From NCBI GenBank assembly GCA_964619125.1, contig CAZUCA010000042.1, positions 1 through 29,699 of the forward strand: a stretch of 29,699 nt of DNA. The letters run 5' to 3'. A program made the translations under genes and the position numbers. Origin of the DNA: Owenweeksia sp964619125 (GTDB lineage: Bacteria; Bacteroidota; Bacteroidia; Flavobacteriales; Schleiferiaceae). Shown in pieces: positions 1-7,677 of the stretch. The notes below the pieces were generated by a model. The model did no database searches and was not told where the DNA came from. It was given only the letters and a program-made list of their open reading frames with translations. How positions within the stretch are numbered: the first letter of the stretch is position 1; each line of letters begins with the position of its first letter.

Positions 1-273
1 AATACTTTCGTTGACGACACCGACAACAAGTACTTCATTAATATGAAGGAAACTGAAAAGACCGTTAAAACGGACAGTACGGTGGACCACGAGTATATGA
101 TGAGGCAAATCAATTCTGTGGAGAAGACCTATGTAGAGACTTTTATGATGTACTACAATGGTTATAAATATGAAGAAATTGCTGAAATCCTTGGTATTCC
201 ACTAGGTACGGTTAAAAGCCGGATTTTCCTTGCCCGGCGCAAGATGATGGCCAAACTGGCCGACTACCGCTAA
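1..273 (+). CDS. RNA polymerase sigma factor, ECF-like, C-terminal part (5' end outside window)
   Basis: The open frame runs in from base 1 with no stop, so only the last 90 residues of a sigma-70 family protein are visible. They hold region 4, which binds the -35/-33 promoter element: a helix-turn-helix with the typical EEIAEILGIPLGTVKSRIFLAR pattern split around residues 63-82. Region 2 is off the window. The stop lies 23 bases before crtI in the same direction, so this sigma factor probably leads the carotenoid/photolyase operon and may control it. In Bacteroidota, small sigma factors or MerR proteins often sit next to carotenoid genes. A light- or stress-responsive role is inference from position only. 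The family call is firm; the exact subgroup cannot be set without the N-terminus. Confidence 0.9.
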   Translation, partial: NTFVDDTDNKYFINMKETEKTVKTDSTVDHEYMMRQINSVEKTYVETFMMYYNGYKYEEIAEILGIPLGTVKSRIFLARRKMMAKLADYR

Positions 274-296
274 ACCTATATTGTAGCAAAACCTGA

Positions 297-1799
297 ATGA
301 GTAGAGATGTTATAGTTATTGGATCAGGTTTTGCCGGATTATCCACGGCCAGCTACCTGGCGAAACAAGGATTTAAAGTACTGGTATTAGAGAAAAACGA
401 CCAGCCCGGGGGACGGGCTAGGTCGTTTTTTGTTGATGGCTTTAGCTTTGATATGGGCCCCAGCTGGTATTGGATGCCCGACGTGTTCGATAATTTTTTC
501 GCTGATTTCGGACATCAGGTAGAGGATTTCTATGATTTACAGCGACTTGACCCATCGTACCGCGTGTACTTTGGCGAAGAGGATCTCACTGATTTGCCGG
601 CCAAATTCGAAGATCTCCTTAAACTTTTCGAGAGTATTGAAAAAGGGGCGGGTGATGAGCTCCGCAGCTTTTTGTCAGAATCAGCCTACAAGTACGAGGT
701 AGCCATGAATGACCTGGTGCAAAAGCCAGCCTATAGTTTGCTGGAATTTGCCGATTGGCGGGTAATTAAGGGTTTATTTCAACTGCATCTTTTTAAATCG
801 GTACGCAGTTATGTGCGTGCGCATTTTAAAAATGAGAAACTACAGCAGATAATGGAATTTCCCATCTTATTCCTGGGAGCCACCCCGGCCGATACCCCGG
901 CACTATACACCCTGATGAATTATGCGGATATGGCGCTTGGTACCTGGTACCCCCAGGGAGGCATGAACAAGATAGTGTCAGCCATGGTAACGGTAGCCGA
1001 AGAACAAGGGGTGGAAATGCGATGCGGGGAGGAGGTGTTGGAAATTCTCACCCAAAATGGGAAAGCTCAGGGGGTACGCACCGCCAGGGGCGAATACCAC
1101 GCGGACATTATTGTAGGAGGTGCCGATTATCATCATGTGGAGCAAAAACTACTGGCGCCCGAACTTCGGCGCTATACAGAGGAGTACTGGGATAAGAGAA
1201 AGATGGCGCCATCCAGCTTGCTCTTTTACCTGGGCGTAAAGGGCAGGGTTGATAACCTGCAGCACCACAATCTCTTTTTTGATGAGGATTTTGACGAACA
1301 CGCCCACGAGATTTATGAATCCCCACAGTGGCCATCCAAACCGCTGTTTTACGTGTGCTGCCCCTCCAAAACTGACAGTACCGTAGCTCCACCGGGGCAT
1401 GAAAACCTCTTTTTGCTGATGCCGGTTGCGCCCGGTTTGGAGGATTCAACTACCCTGCGAGAAAAGTATTATGACTTGCTGATGAGCCGCTTGGAAAAAC
1501 TCTGTGGCGAAAATATTCGTGAGCGGGTAGTATACAAGCGTTCCTATGCTCATAGTGACTTTATAGACGATTACCACTCCTTTAAAGGCAATGCCTATGG
1601 GTTGGCCAACACCCTCAGGCAAACTGCTATATTGAAACCCTCAATTCGCAACCCAAAAGTGACCAACCTCTTTTATACCGGCCAACTGACTGTGCCAGGC
1701 CCAGGTGTACCACCATCATTGATTTCGGGGAAAATTGTAGCCAATGAAATTATAAAGATGTATCAACCTAAGGCTAGCTCAGATGAAAGAATTATTTGA
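297..1799 (+). CDS. crtI: Phytoene desaturase (CrtI type)
   Basis: FAD-dependent desaturase that converts colourless phytoene to coloured polyenes such as lycopene, probably at the membrane. The 500-residue protein has the usual CrtI length. It opens with a dinucleotide-binding motif (GSGFAGLSTASYLAKQG, residues 9-25) followed by the LEKNDQPGGRA FAD/ribose contact. It ends with the CrtI signature around residues 460-485 (FYTGQLTVPGPGVPPSLISG), where the protein closes over FAD. The start lies 23 bases after the sigma factor stop and the 3' end overlaps crtB by 17 bases, so translation is probably coupled. Only one desaturase is present here, so the degree of desaturation cannot be read from sequence. 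A related CrtD or CrtN role is possible, but pairing with crtB favours CrtI. Confidence 0.95.
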   Translation: MSRDVIVIGSGFAGLSTASYLAKQGFKVLVLEKNDQPGGRARSFFVDGFSFDMGPSWYWMPDVFDNFFADFGHQVEDFYDLQRLDPSYRVYFGEEDLTDLPAKFEDLLKLFESIEKGAGDELRSFLSESAYKYEVAMNDLVQKPAYSLLEFADWRVIKGLFQLHLFKSVRSYVRAHFKNEKLQQIMEFPILFLGATPADTPALYTLMNYADMALGTWYPQGGMNKIVSAMVTVAEEQGVEMRCGEEVLEILTQNGKAQGVRTARGEYHADIIVGGADYHHVEQKLLAPELRRYTEEYWDKRKMAPSSLLFYLGVKGRVDNLQHHNLFFDEDFDEHAHEIYESPQWPSKPLFYVCCPSKTDSTVAPPGHENLFLLMPVAPGLEDSTTLREKYYDLLMSRLEKLCGENIRERVVYKRSYAHSDFIDDYHSFKGNAYGLANTLRQTAILKPSIRNPKVTNLFYTGQLTVPGPGVPPSLISGKIVANEIIKMYQPKASSDERII

Positions 1800-2622
1800 C
1801 CGGATTTCGCACCGCAGCAGTAAAATGGTGACCAAAACCTACAGTACCTCATTTTCAATGGGGATCTGGTTTCTCGATAAATCATTGCATCGGCATATTT
1901 ATGGGATTTATGGATTTGTCCGTTTCGCCGATGAAATTGTAGACACCTTCCACGATCACGATAAGCGTTTTTTGCTTGATGATTTTCAAAGGCAAACCTA
2001 TGACGCCATTGACCGTGGTATCAGTCTTAACCCCATTTTAAACTCTTTTCAGGAAACCGTCAACACCTTTGATATTGACCGTGAACTGATCGATACCTTT
2101 TTGGCCAGTATGCGAATGGATATTGACCCGGTGCAGAGCTATAGCCGGCAGGACTATGAGGAGTATATCCTGGGATCCGCCGAAGTGGTGGGGCTAATGT
2201 GCCTCAAGGTATTCTGTTACGGCAATCAAAGTCAATACGAGGCACTGAAGTTTGAAGCGATGAAACTGGGGTCGGCCTTTCAGAAAATCAACTTCCTGCG
2301 AGACCTCAATGAAGACTTCCAGCAACTGGGCAGATTATATTTTCCCGGTATTGATATTGGCGACTTCAACGACCATAGTAAATCATTGATTGAAGAGGAT
2401 ATAGAAGCCGATTTTCACCGGGGCTTTCAGGGTATTTTGAAGCTACCCCGCAAAGCCCGTTTTGGAGTTTATGTGGCATATGTCTATTATTACGCCTTAT
2501 TTCAAAAAATCAAAGCTACCCCAGCCGAGGTAATACTCAGTCAGCGGGTACGAATTCCAAATCACAATAAGTATGGCTTGTTGCTGAGCTCCTACGTAAG
2601 GCACAGTTTCAACTTGTTGTAG
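1783..2622 (+). CDS. crtB: Phytoene synthase (squalene/phytoene synthase family)
   Basis: Condenses two geranylgeranyl diphosphates head to head to give phytoene, the first committed carotenoid step. The 279-residue protein carries both Asp-rich, Mg-diphosphate binding motifs of the trans-isoprenyl head-to-head family: FADEIVD near residues 47-53 and RDLNEDFQQLGRLYFP near residues 172-187. The N-terminus has the YSTSFS stretch (residues 20-25) typical of this family. The start overlaps crtI by 17 bases. A squalene synthase reading is less likely because the gene is directly coupled to a CrtI. No lycopene cyclase or hydroxylase gene is visible nearby, so the end product of the pathway depends on genes elsewhere. 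Confidence 0.95.
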   Translation: MKELFDRISHRSSKMVTKTYSTSFSMGIWFLDKSLHRHIYGIYGFVRFADEIVDTFHDHDKRFLLDDFQRQTYDAIDRGISLNPILNSFQETVNTFDIDRELIDTFLASMRMDIDPVQSYSRQDYEEYILGSAEVVGLMCLKVFCYGNQSQYEALKFEAMKLGSAFQKINFLRDLNEDFQQLGRLYFPGIDIGDFNDHSKSLIEEDIEADFHRGFQGILKLPRKARFGVYVAYVYYYALFQKIKATPAEVILSQRVRIPNHNKYGLLLSSYVRHSFNLL

Positions 2623-2638
2623 CACAATATTTTAAGAA

Positions 2639-3160
2639 ATGGTGGAAAAAGTCGTCCTGGTAGATGAACAGGATAATGAACTGGGCTTGATGGAAAAGAT
2701 GGAAGCGCACGAACAGGGATTGCTGCACCGGGCGTTTTCGGTATTTGTAATGAATGCGGCCGGCGACATCATGATGCAGCAGCGGGCCTTTGATAAATAT
2801 CACTCCGGTGGGCTTTGGACCAATACCTGCTGCAGTCACCCCCGTAAAGGTGAGAGCCCGGAGGAGGCAGCTCATCGCCGCCTGCAGGAGGAAATGGGTT
2901 TTGACTGCGAGATGCGCAAAATGTTTGAATTTGTGTACCGGGCTGAGTTTGAAAACGGCCTTACCGAACACGAATACGATCACCTTTTTGTGGGCTATTT
3001 CAATGGTATTCCCCGGCTCAACCCCGAGGAAGCCGCCAGCTGGAAGTGGATGAGCATGGATGAGCTAAACCGTGACCTGGTGGAAAACCCTGCTGATTAT
3101 ACCGAGTGGTTTAAAATTATTTTTGACCGCTTTCGCAGCGAAATCACCTCGCATGCATGA
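2639..3160 (+). CDS. idi: Isopentenyl-diphosphate delta-isomerase, type 1
   Basis: Interconverts IPP and DMAPP, balancing the five-carbon units that feed carotenoid chain building. The 173-residue Nudix-fold protein shows the type 1 active site: WTNTCCSHP around residues 60-68 with the catalytic Cys65 and metal ligand His67, the upstream His24 and His30 (LHRAFS), and the paired glutamates in the TEHEYDHLF stretch that match E. coli Glu114/Glu116. Type 1 Idi is essential where IPP comes only from the mevalonate pathway, which fits the HMG-CoA reductase at 11788-13134. It follows crtB by 16 bases and overlaps the next gene by four bases (ATGA), so it is part of the same operon. Confidence 0.95.
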   Translation: MVEKVVLVDEQDNELGLMEKMEAHEQGLLHRAFSVFVMNAAGDIMMQQRAFDKYHSGGLWTNTCCSHPRKGESPEEAAHRRLQEEMGFDCEMRKMFEFVYRAEFENGLTEHEYDHLFVGYFNGIPRLNPEEAASWKWMSMDELNRDLVENPADYTEWFKIIFDRFRSEITSHA

Positions 3161-3564
3161 AGCTCAGAGTAAATAGGAAAGCACATTTTAATGCGGCACA
3201 CCGCCTGCATAACCCGGCCTGGAGCGATGAGCAAAACCAAAAGGTTTTTGGGAAGTGCAGCAACCCGTATTATCACGGTCATAATTACGAGTTGCTGGTG
3301 TCTCTTACAGGTGAGGTGGATCCTGATACCGGCTATGTGGCTGATCTCGGGGAACTGGCCGACCTGATCCGACGGGAGGTGGAAGAGCGGCTTGATCATA
3401 AGAATCTAAACGAAGAGGTGCCTGAGTTTGCGAGCCTTAATCCCACTGCAGAAAATATTGCCATTGTGATCTACAACTACCTGCGACCGCATATCGGGGG
3501 GCAGCTGGAATTAAAGGTCACCCTCTATGAAACGCCGCGCAACTTTGTAGAGTACCCTGCTTAG
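3157..3564 (+). CDS. 6-pyruvoyl-tetrahydropterin synthase / QueD family protein (PTPS-I-like motif)
   Basis: T-fold enzyme acting on dihydroneopterin triphosphate. All family active-site residues are visible: Zn ligands His15, His40 and His42 (AAHRLH and YYHGHNY), catalytic Cys34, Asp80/His81 (LDHKNLNEEVP) and Glu125 (LYETPRNFVEY). The spacing is C-x5-HGH with the context VFGKCSNPYYHGHNY, as in animal PTPS, the tetrahydrobiopterin enzyme. Bacterial QueD, which works in queuosine synthesis, usually has C-x3-HGH. The length of 135 residues also fits PTPS. It is translationally coupled to idi and precedes the photolyase, and no queC, queE or queF is near, so a pterin cofactor role is more likely than queuosine. 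Automated pipelines would probably call it 6-carboxytetrahydropterin synthase. The family is certain; the product is inferred. Confidence 0.85.
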   Translation: MKLRVNRKAHFNAAHRLHNPAWSDEQNQKVFGKCSNPYYHGHNYELLVSLTGEVDPDTGYVADLGELADLIRREVEERLDHKNLNEEVPEFASLNPTAENIAIVIYNYLRPHIGGQLELKVTLYETPRNFVEYPA

Positions 3565-3596
3565 AAGCGACCACGCGAGGAGCGGCAAACAGCATT

Positions 3597-4901
3597 ATGG
3601 AAGAGAAGATTTGCCTGTTTTGGTTTAGGAGAGATTTGCGCCTGCACGATAATGCGGCCTTGCATCATGCCCTTAATTCAGGGTATAAGGTTATGCCCCT
3701 GTTCATCTTCGACAGTGAAATTCTGGAAAAGCTGGACAATCCCCGCGATAAGCGGGTACAGTTTATTCACCAGGAAATATTGGCTATTAAGGAAGAGCTG
3801 GAGAAAAAATGGGGCAGCAGTATGATCATCCGCCACGGTAAGCCGCTTGAAGTTTTTAAAAGCTTGCTTGGGGAATGGGCGATAGCTAGGGTATATGCAA
3901 ACCGCGATTATGAACCCTATGCCCGCCAACGCGATAAGGAGGTTTATGAACTCTTGCAAAAAGAAGGCATAGAGTTCAAGGCCTATAAAGACCAGGTACT
4001 ACTCGAAAAAAATGAAGTGCTGAAATCAGATGGTGAGCCTTACGAGGTTTTCACCCCTTATATGCGGCAATACAAAGAGGTGCTGCGCGCAAAGGATTTG
4101 CAATCCTTTGCGGAGCGGAAAAAGTCGGACGATTTTTACAGCAGTAAAAAGCTCAAGGCGCCGAGCCTTAAAGATCTCGGTTTTGCGGCGGAGGATTTTG
4201 ACTACCCCGACCGGAAGATTGACCGCGACTTGATTGCCAGCTACGATAAAACCCGTGATATCCCCGGGAAAAAAGGCACCAGCAGGCTCAGTCTGCACCT
4301 GCGTTTTGGCACCATCAGCATCCGCGAATTGGCCCGGCAGGGAAGGGAATTAAATGAAACATATTTTAATGAACTGATTTGGCGGGATTTTTATCAGATG
4401 ATCCTCTATCACTTTCCGCATACCCTCGCAGAGAACTTTAAATCGAAATACGATCGCCTAAACTGGCGCAACAATGAAAGCGAGTTTAAACGTTGGTGCG
4501 AAGGTAAAACCGGCTTTCCCCTGGTTGATGCCGGTATGCGCGAACTCAATACCACTGGCTTCATGCACAACCGCGTCCGCATGCTGGTGGCCAGTTTCCT
4601 TAGCAAGCACCTGCTGATCGACTGGCGCTGGGGTGAAGCTTATTTTGCCGAAAAATTACTCGATTACGAGGCAGCCAGTAATATTGGTGGCTGGCAGTGG
4701 GCGGCTGGTTGTGGTGTGGATGCGGCGCCCTATTTCCGCATTTTCAATCCTGAGCTGCAATTGAAAAAATTTGATCCCGAACTCGAATATGTGAAAGAGT
4801 ATGTGCCCGAGTACGGCAGCGATGACTACCCCGGGCCCATGGTAAATCATAAAGAGGCCAGGGAAAGAGCCCTGGCCGCCTATAAAAAAGCGCTTAACTA
4901 A
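3597..4901 (+). CDS. phrB: Deoxyribodipyrimidine photolyase (class I CPD photolyase)
   Basis: Flavoprotein that uses blue/near-UV light to split cyclobutane pyrimidine dimers. The N-terminal antenna Rossmann domain starts with CLFWFRRDLRLHDNAAL, and the C-terminal helical FAD domain follows from about residue 200. The electron-transfer tryptophan triad is intact (Trp290, Trp343 and Trp366, matching E. coli Trp306/359/382). Asn362 sits where photolyases have the flavin N5-facing Asn and plant cryptochromes have Asp. The substrate-contact pair in NELIWRDFY (Glu259, Trp262) is also present. The length of 434 is a little shorter than E. coli PhrB. It is the last gene of the carotenoid operon, 32 bases after the pterin synthase, and overlaps the convergent manC by 4 bases. 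The antenna pigment, folate or other, cannot be told. Confidence 0.93.
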   Translation: MEEKICLFWFRRDLRLHDNAALHHALNSGYKVMPLFIFDSEILEKLDNPRDKRVQFIHQEILAIKEELEKKWGSSMIIRHGKPLEVFKSLLGEWAIARVYANRDYEPYARQRDKEVYELLQKEGIEFKAYKDQVLLEKNEVLKSDGEPYEVFTPYMRQYKEVLRAKDLQSFAERKKSDDFYSSKKLKAPSLKDLGFAAEDFDYPDRKIDRDLIASYDKTRDIPGKKGTSRLSLHLRFGTISIRELARQGRELNETYFNELIWRDFYQMILYHFPHTLAENFKSKYDRLNWRNNESEFKRWCEGKTGFPLVDAGMRELNTTGFMHNRVRMLVASFLSKHLLIDWRWGEAYFAEKLLDYEAASNIGGWQWAAGCGVDAAPYFRIFNPELQLKKFDPELEYVKEYVPEYGSDDYPGPMVNHKEARERALAAYKKALN

Positions 4902-5983
4902 AGATTATTCTCGCCGTACTTCAGCTTGGCGTCGTGTACAAAGCTTTTGATGAGCTGCTCATTTTTCTTATGGCAAATAAGCAGTGAGTTACCCTCTTCC
5001 ACCACAATAAAACCGTCAAGCCCTTCTACCACTACCAGTTTTTCCGAGGGTACTTTAATCATGCAATTTTGGGTATCGTAAAGCACACCGCGTTGGGCTA
5101 GCATGGCATTATTGTTTTCATCGCGCTGGGCGTGTTCGTGCAGGCTGCTCCAGGTACCTAGGTCACTCCAGCCGAAGCTGGATGGGATTACATACACATG
5201 ATGCGATTTTTCGAGCAGACCATAATCGATAGACTCATTTTCGGAAGCGGGGTAGATCTTTTCCACAAACTGGCGCTCCTCATCGGTACCAAATTTGTCG
5301 GCCCCGCTTTCAAAAGTGGTATATAGATCGTGCAGGTGCTCATTAATCTCGTGCATGAAAGTGGAAACCGACCAGATGAAAATGCCGCTGTTCCATAAGA
5401 AGTCACCGCTTTCAAGAAATTTATTGGCCATTTCCAGGTCTGGTTTTTCGGTAAAGGTTTTTACCAGTTTCACTTCGCTGTTGGGGTCTTCCTGCAGGTC
5501 CACAAACTGGATGTAACCGTAACCGGTATCGGGGCGGTGGGGCTTTATACCCAGGGTAAAGAGCATTTTGCTGCCTGACGCTTCTTTGGCCGCCAAACGT
5601 GCTATGCGGGTAAACTCCTCATCGTTGGAAATAAGGTGATCTGAAGGGGCAATCAGCATAGTGGCGGTAGGATCTTCGGCTGCAATACGATAGGCGGCGT
5701 AGGTAATACAGGGCGCAGTGTTGCGTCGCGCCGGCTCGGCAATAATGTTTTTGCGCGGCAATTCGGGCAGTTGCTCTGCCACCAGCTCCACGTAATTTTT
5801 ATGGGTAACTACCAGTACGTGCTCCGCTTCGGAAATCTGGCGTAAGCGCCGGTAAGTCTGCTGTATCAAGGTTTCGCCCGTGCCCAGGATATCGTGAAAC
5901 TGCTTGGGGAATTCCTGGGTGCTAACAGGCCAGAAGCGGCTTCCAATGCCGCCGGCCATTATGACGCTGTAAATGTTTTGCAT
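4898..5983 (-). CDS. manC: Mannose-1-phosphate guanylyltransferase
   Basis: Makes GDP-mannose from mannose 1-phosphate and GTP, the sugar donor for surface polysaccharide, O-antigen or glycoprotein synthesis. The nucleotidyltransferase signature is near the N-terminus (MAGGIGSRFWPVSTQEFPKQF, residues 9-29), with APSDHLI near residue 115 and the FTEKPD substrate-binding motif near residue 178. At 361 residues it is the single-domain form, without the phosphomannose isomerase half of bifunctional ManC/AlgA enzymes. The gene stands alone, divergent from adk and convergent with the photolyase, whose stop codon it overlaps. The symbol is by family; other names such as cpsB or rfbM are also used. 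Confidence 0.93.
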   Translation of the reverse strand: MQNIYSVIMAGGIGSRFWPVSTQEFPKQFHDILGTGETLIQQTYRRLRQISEAEHVLVVTHKNYVELVAEQLPELPRKNIIAEPARRNTAPCITYAAYRIAAEDPTATMLIAPSDHLISNDEEFTRIARLAAKEASGSKMLFTLGIKPHRPDTGYGYIQFVDLQEDPNSEVKLVKTFTEKPDLEMANKFLESGDFLWNSGIFIWSVSTFMHEINEHLHDLYTTFESGADKFGTDEERQFVEKIYPASENESIDYGLLEKSHHVYVIPSSFGWSDLGTWSSLHEHAQRDENNNAMLAQRGVLYDTQNCMIKVPSEKLVVVEGLDGFIVVEEGNSLLICHKKNEQLIKSFVHDAKLKYGENNL

Positions 5984-6101
5984 AGGGAGTGAGTTGAGCG
6001 GCTAAAATAGCAAATAGGGGCAAAGGGCCTAGGCCAATCCGGCAGCATTAATTTTGTATTTTCGCGCCTTCTACGCATTTACTACAAAAATCCAACTATT
6101 G
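5984..6101. promoter_or_regulatory. Divergent intergenic region between manC and adk, with candidate -7 elements for adk
   Basis: This 118-base gap must hold promoters for both directions. Two overlapping matches to the Bacteroidota -7 element TAnnTTTG face adk: TAATTTTG at 6049-6056 (perfect) and TATTTTCG at 6057-6064 (one mismatch). Neither has a TTG at the usual 17-21 base distance upstream, so the call is weak. A 10-bp perfect palindrome, GGCCTAGGCC, lies at 6026-6035. I see no clear promoter toward manC. Confidence 0.3.
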
Positions 6102-6665
6102 ATGTTGAATCTGATTCTTTTTGGACCTCCCGGTGCGGGCAAGGGTACCCAGTCAAAGCTTTTAGCCGAGAAATACAACCTGGTACACCTGAGTACCGGG
6201 GATCTTCTTCGTTCTGAAATTTCAAATGGCACTGCCCTGGGTATGGAGGCCAAAAGCCTGATTGATGCCGGTAAACTGGTGCCCGACTCAGTAGTGGTGG
6301 GCATGGTACAAAATAAGGTTGAAAATAATCTCGGGGCTGAAGGCTTTATCTTTGATGGCTTTCCCCGTACCACCGAGCAGGCCATTGCCCTTGATAAAAT
6401 ATTAGGTGAGCACAATGCTCCTATTTCGCTGGTGCTGGCTCTTGATGTGGATGAGGATGAACTTACGCGGCGCATGCTCGAAAGAGGTCGTAAAGACGAT
6501 ACCGAAGCGGTAATCCGTGATCGCTTTAAAGTTTATGAAAAAGAAACTTATCCCCTCAAGAAGTACTACCAGCGTCATGACAAGTTTAGTGAGGTTTATG
6601 GCCTGGGTACTGTTGATGAAGTTTCAGAGCGCCTGCAAAATGCAATTGAAACGGTGAATGGCTGA
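6102..6665 (+). CDS. adk: Adenylate kinase
   Basis: Interconverts ATP + AMP and two ADP in the cytoplasm, an essential energy-balance enzyme. I place the start at the ATG at 6102, because MLNLILFGPPGAGKGTQ is the normal adenylate kinase N-terminus; an in-frame TTG at 6054 would add 16 unlikely residues. That gives 187 residues. The P-loop is GPPGAGKGT (residues 8-16), the AMP site includes HLSTGDLLR, and the DGFPRT motif sits near residue 85. The LID is the short form (ERGRKDDTEAVIRDR) without the zinc Cys cluster, as in other compact bacterial Adk. It overlaps obg by 8 bases and starts a four-gene operon. Confidence 0.96.
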   Translation: MLNLILFGPPGAGKGTQSKLLAEKYNLVHLSTGDLLRSEISNGTALGMEAKSLIDAGKLVPDSVVVGMVQNKVENNLGAEGFIFDGFPRTTEQAIALDKILGEHNAPISLVLALDVDEDELTRRMLERGRKDDTEAVIRDRFKVYEKETYPLKKYYQRHDKFSEVYGLGTVDEVSERLQNAIETVNG

Positions 6666-7677
6666 TAACAACTTTGTTGACTACGTAAAGATCTACACCA
6701 AGTCCGGTAAAGGAGGCTCGGGTTCTTCGCACCTGCGGCGTGACCGCCTTACCGCCAAAGGTGGTCCCGATGGCGGCGATGGAGGACGGGGTGGACACGT
6801 GATTTTGCGTGGTAACAATCAGCTCTGGACGCTGCTCCATCTCAAATTTCGCAAACATATTAAAGCCAGCGCCGGTGGTGATGGTGCCCGCCAGCAAATG
6901 ACCGGCGCCCAGGGTGAAGATGAGATTATCGAGGTGCCACTGGGAACAGTAGCCCGCGATGGTGAGACCAATGAGTTTCTATTTGAGATAACCGAGCATG
7001 GGCAGGAGAAGGCCTTGCGCCATGGCGGCCGCGGTGGCTTGGGCAATGTTCATTTTAAGTCCTCCACCTTCCAGACTCCGCGCTTCTCCCAGCCAGGTGA
7101 AGCGGGCACTGAGGGCTGGAATATCCTGGAGCTGAAAATACTGGCTGATGTTGGCCTGGTAGGTTTTCCCAATGCCGGCAAAAGCACCCTCTTATCTACT
7201 ATTACAGCGGCTAAACCCGAGGTGGCCGACTATCCATTTACTACCCTAACGCCCAACCTTGGCATCGTTCCCTATCGCGACTTTCGCAGCTTTGTAATGG
7301 CCGATATTCCCGGTATTATTGAAGGGGCGTCTGAGGGCAAGGGTCTGGGCCATCGCTTTTTGCGCCATATTGAACGCAATAGCATGCTACTGTTTATGGT
7401 GCCTGCCGATGCTGATGACATTGCGGCAGAATACCAGATACTGTTGAATGAACTGCAGAAGTACAATCCGGAACTGCTGGATAAACAACGACTGCTCGCC
7501 ATTTCCAAATCCGATATGCTCGACGACGAGTTGAGGGCTGAAATGGCAGAACTACTGAAAAGTGAACTGCCCGAAGGACTACCGTGGATGTTTATCTCAG
7601 CGGTGAGTGGCTTTGGGCTGGAGCGATTAAAGGACCGCATCTGGCAAGATCTTAACGCTGATGACAGAACTGCTTAA
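6658..7677 (+). CDS. obgE: GTPase Obg (ribosome assembly / stress GTPase)
   Basis: Essential GTPase that binds the large ribosomal subunit and links ribosome maturation with growth and stringent signals. The 339-residue protein has the glycine-rich Obg domain first (residues 1-160, with GGPDGGDGGRGGHV and HGGRGGLGN), then the G domain: G1 GFPNAGKST near 168-176, G2 in the DYPFTTLTPNLG stretch, G3 DIPG, G4 SKSD in place of the standard NKxD, and G5 SAVSG. SKSD is a substitution I recall from Obg proteins of this phylum, so I do not read it as a defect. There is no C-terminal OCT domain. It overlaps adk by 8 bases and the next gene by 17, so translation is likely coupled. Confidence 0.96.
   Translation: MADNNFVDYVKIYTKSGKGGSGSSHLRRDRLTAKGGPDGGDGGRGGHVILRGNNQLWTLLHLKFRKHIKASAGGDGARQQMTGAQGEDEIIEVPLGTVARDGETNEFLFEITEHGQEKALRHGGRGGLGNVHFKSSTFQTPRFSQPGEAGTEGWNILELKILADVGLVGFPNAGKSTLLSTITAAKPEVADYPFTTLTPNLGIVPYRDFRSFVMADIPGIIEGASEGKGLGHRFLRHIERNSMLLFMVPADADDIAAEYQILLNELQKYNPELLDKQRLLAISKSDMLDDELRAEMAELLKSELPEGLPWMFISAVSGFGLERLKDRIWQDLNADDRTA

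Noticed and set aside
6054..6101. Upstream TTG start for adk
   Set aside because: Adenylate kinases begin within a few residues of the P-loop; the added 16 residues overlap the likely promoter.
7480..7530. Damaged G4 motif (SKSD for NKxD) in Obg
   Set aside because: The other G motifs are intact and SKSD is a substitution I recall from Obg of this phylum, so it is not a sign of a broken gene.
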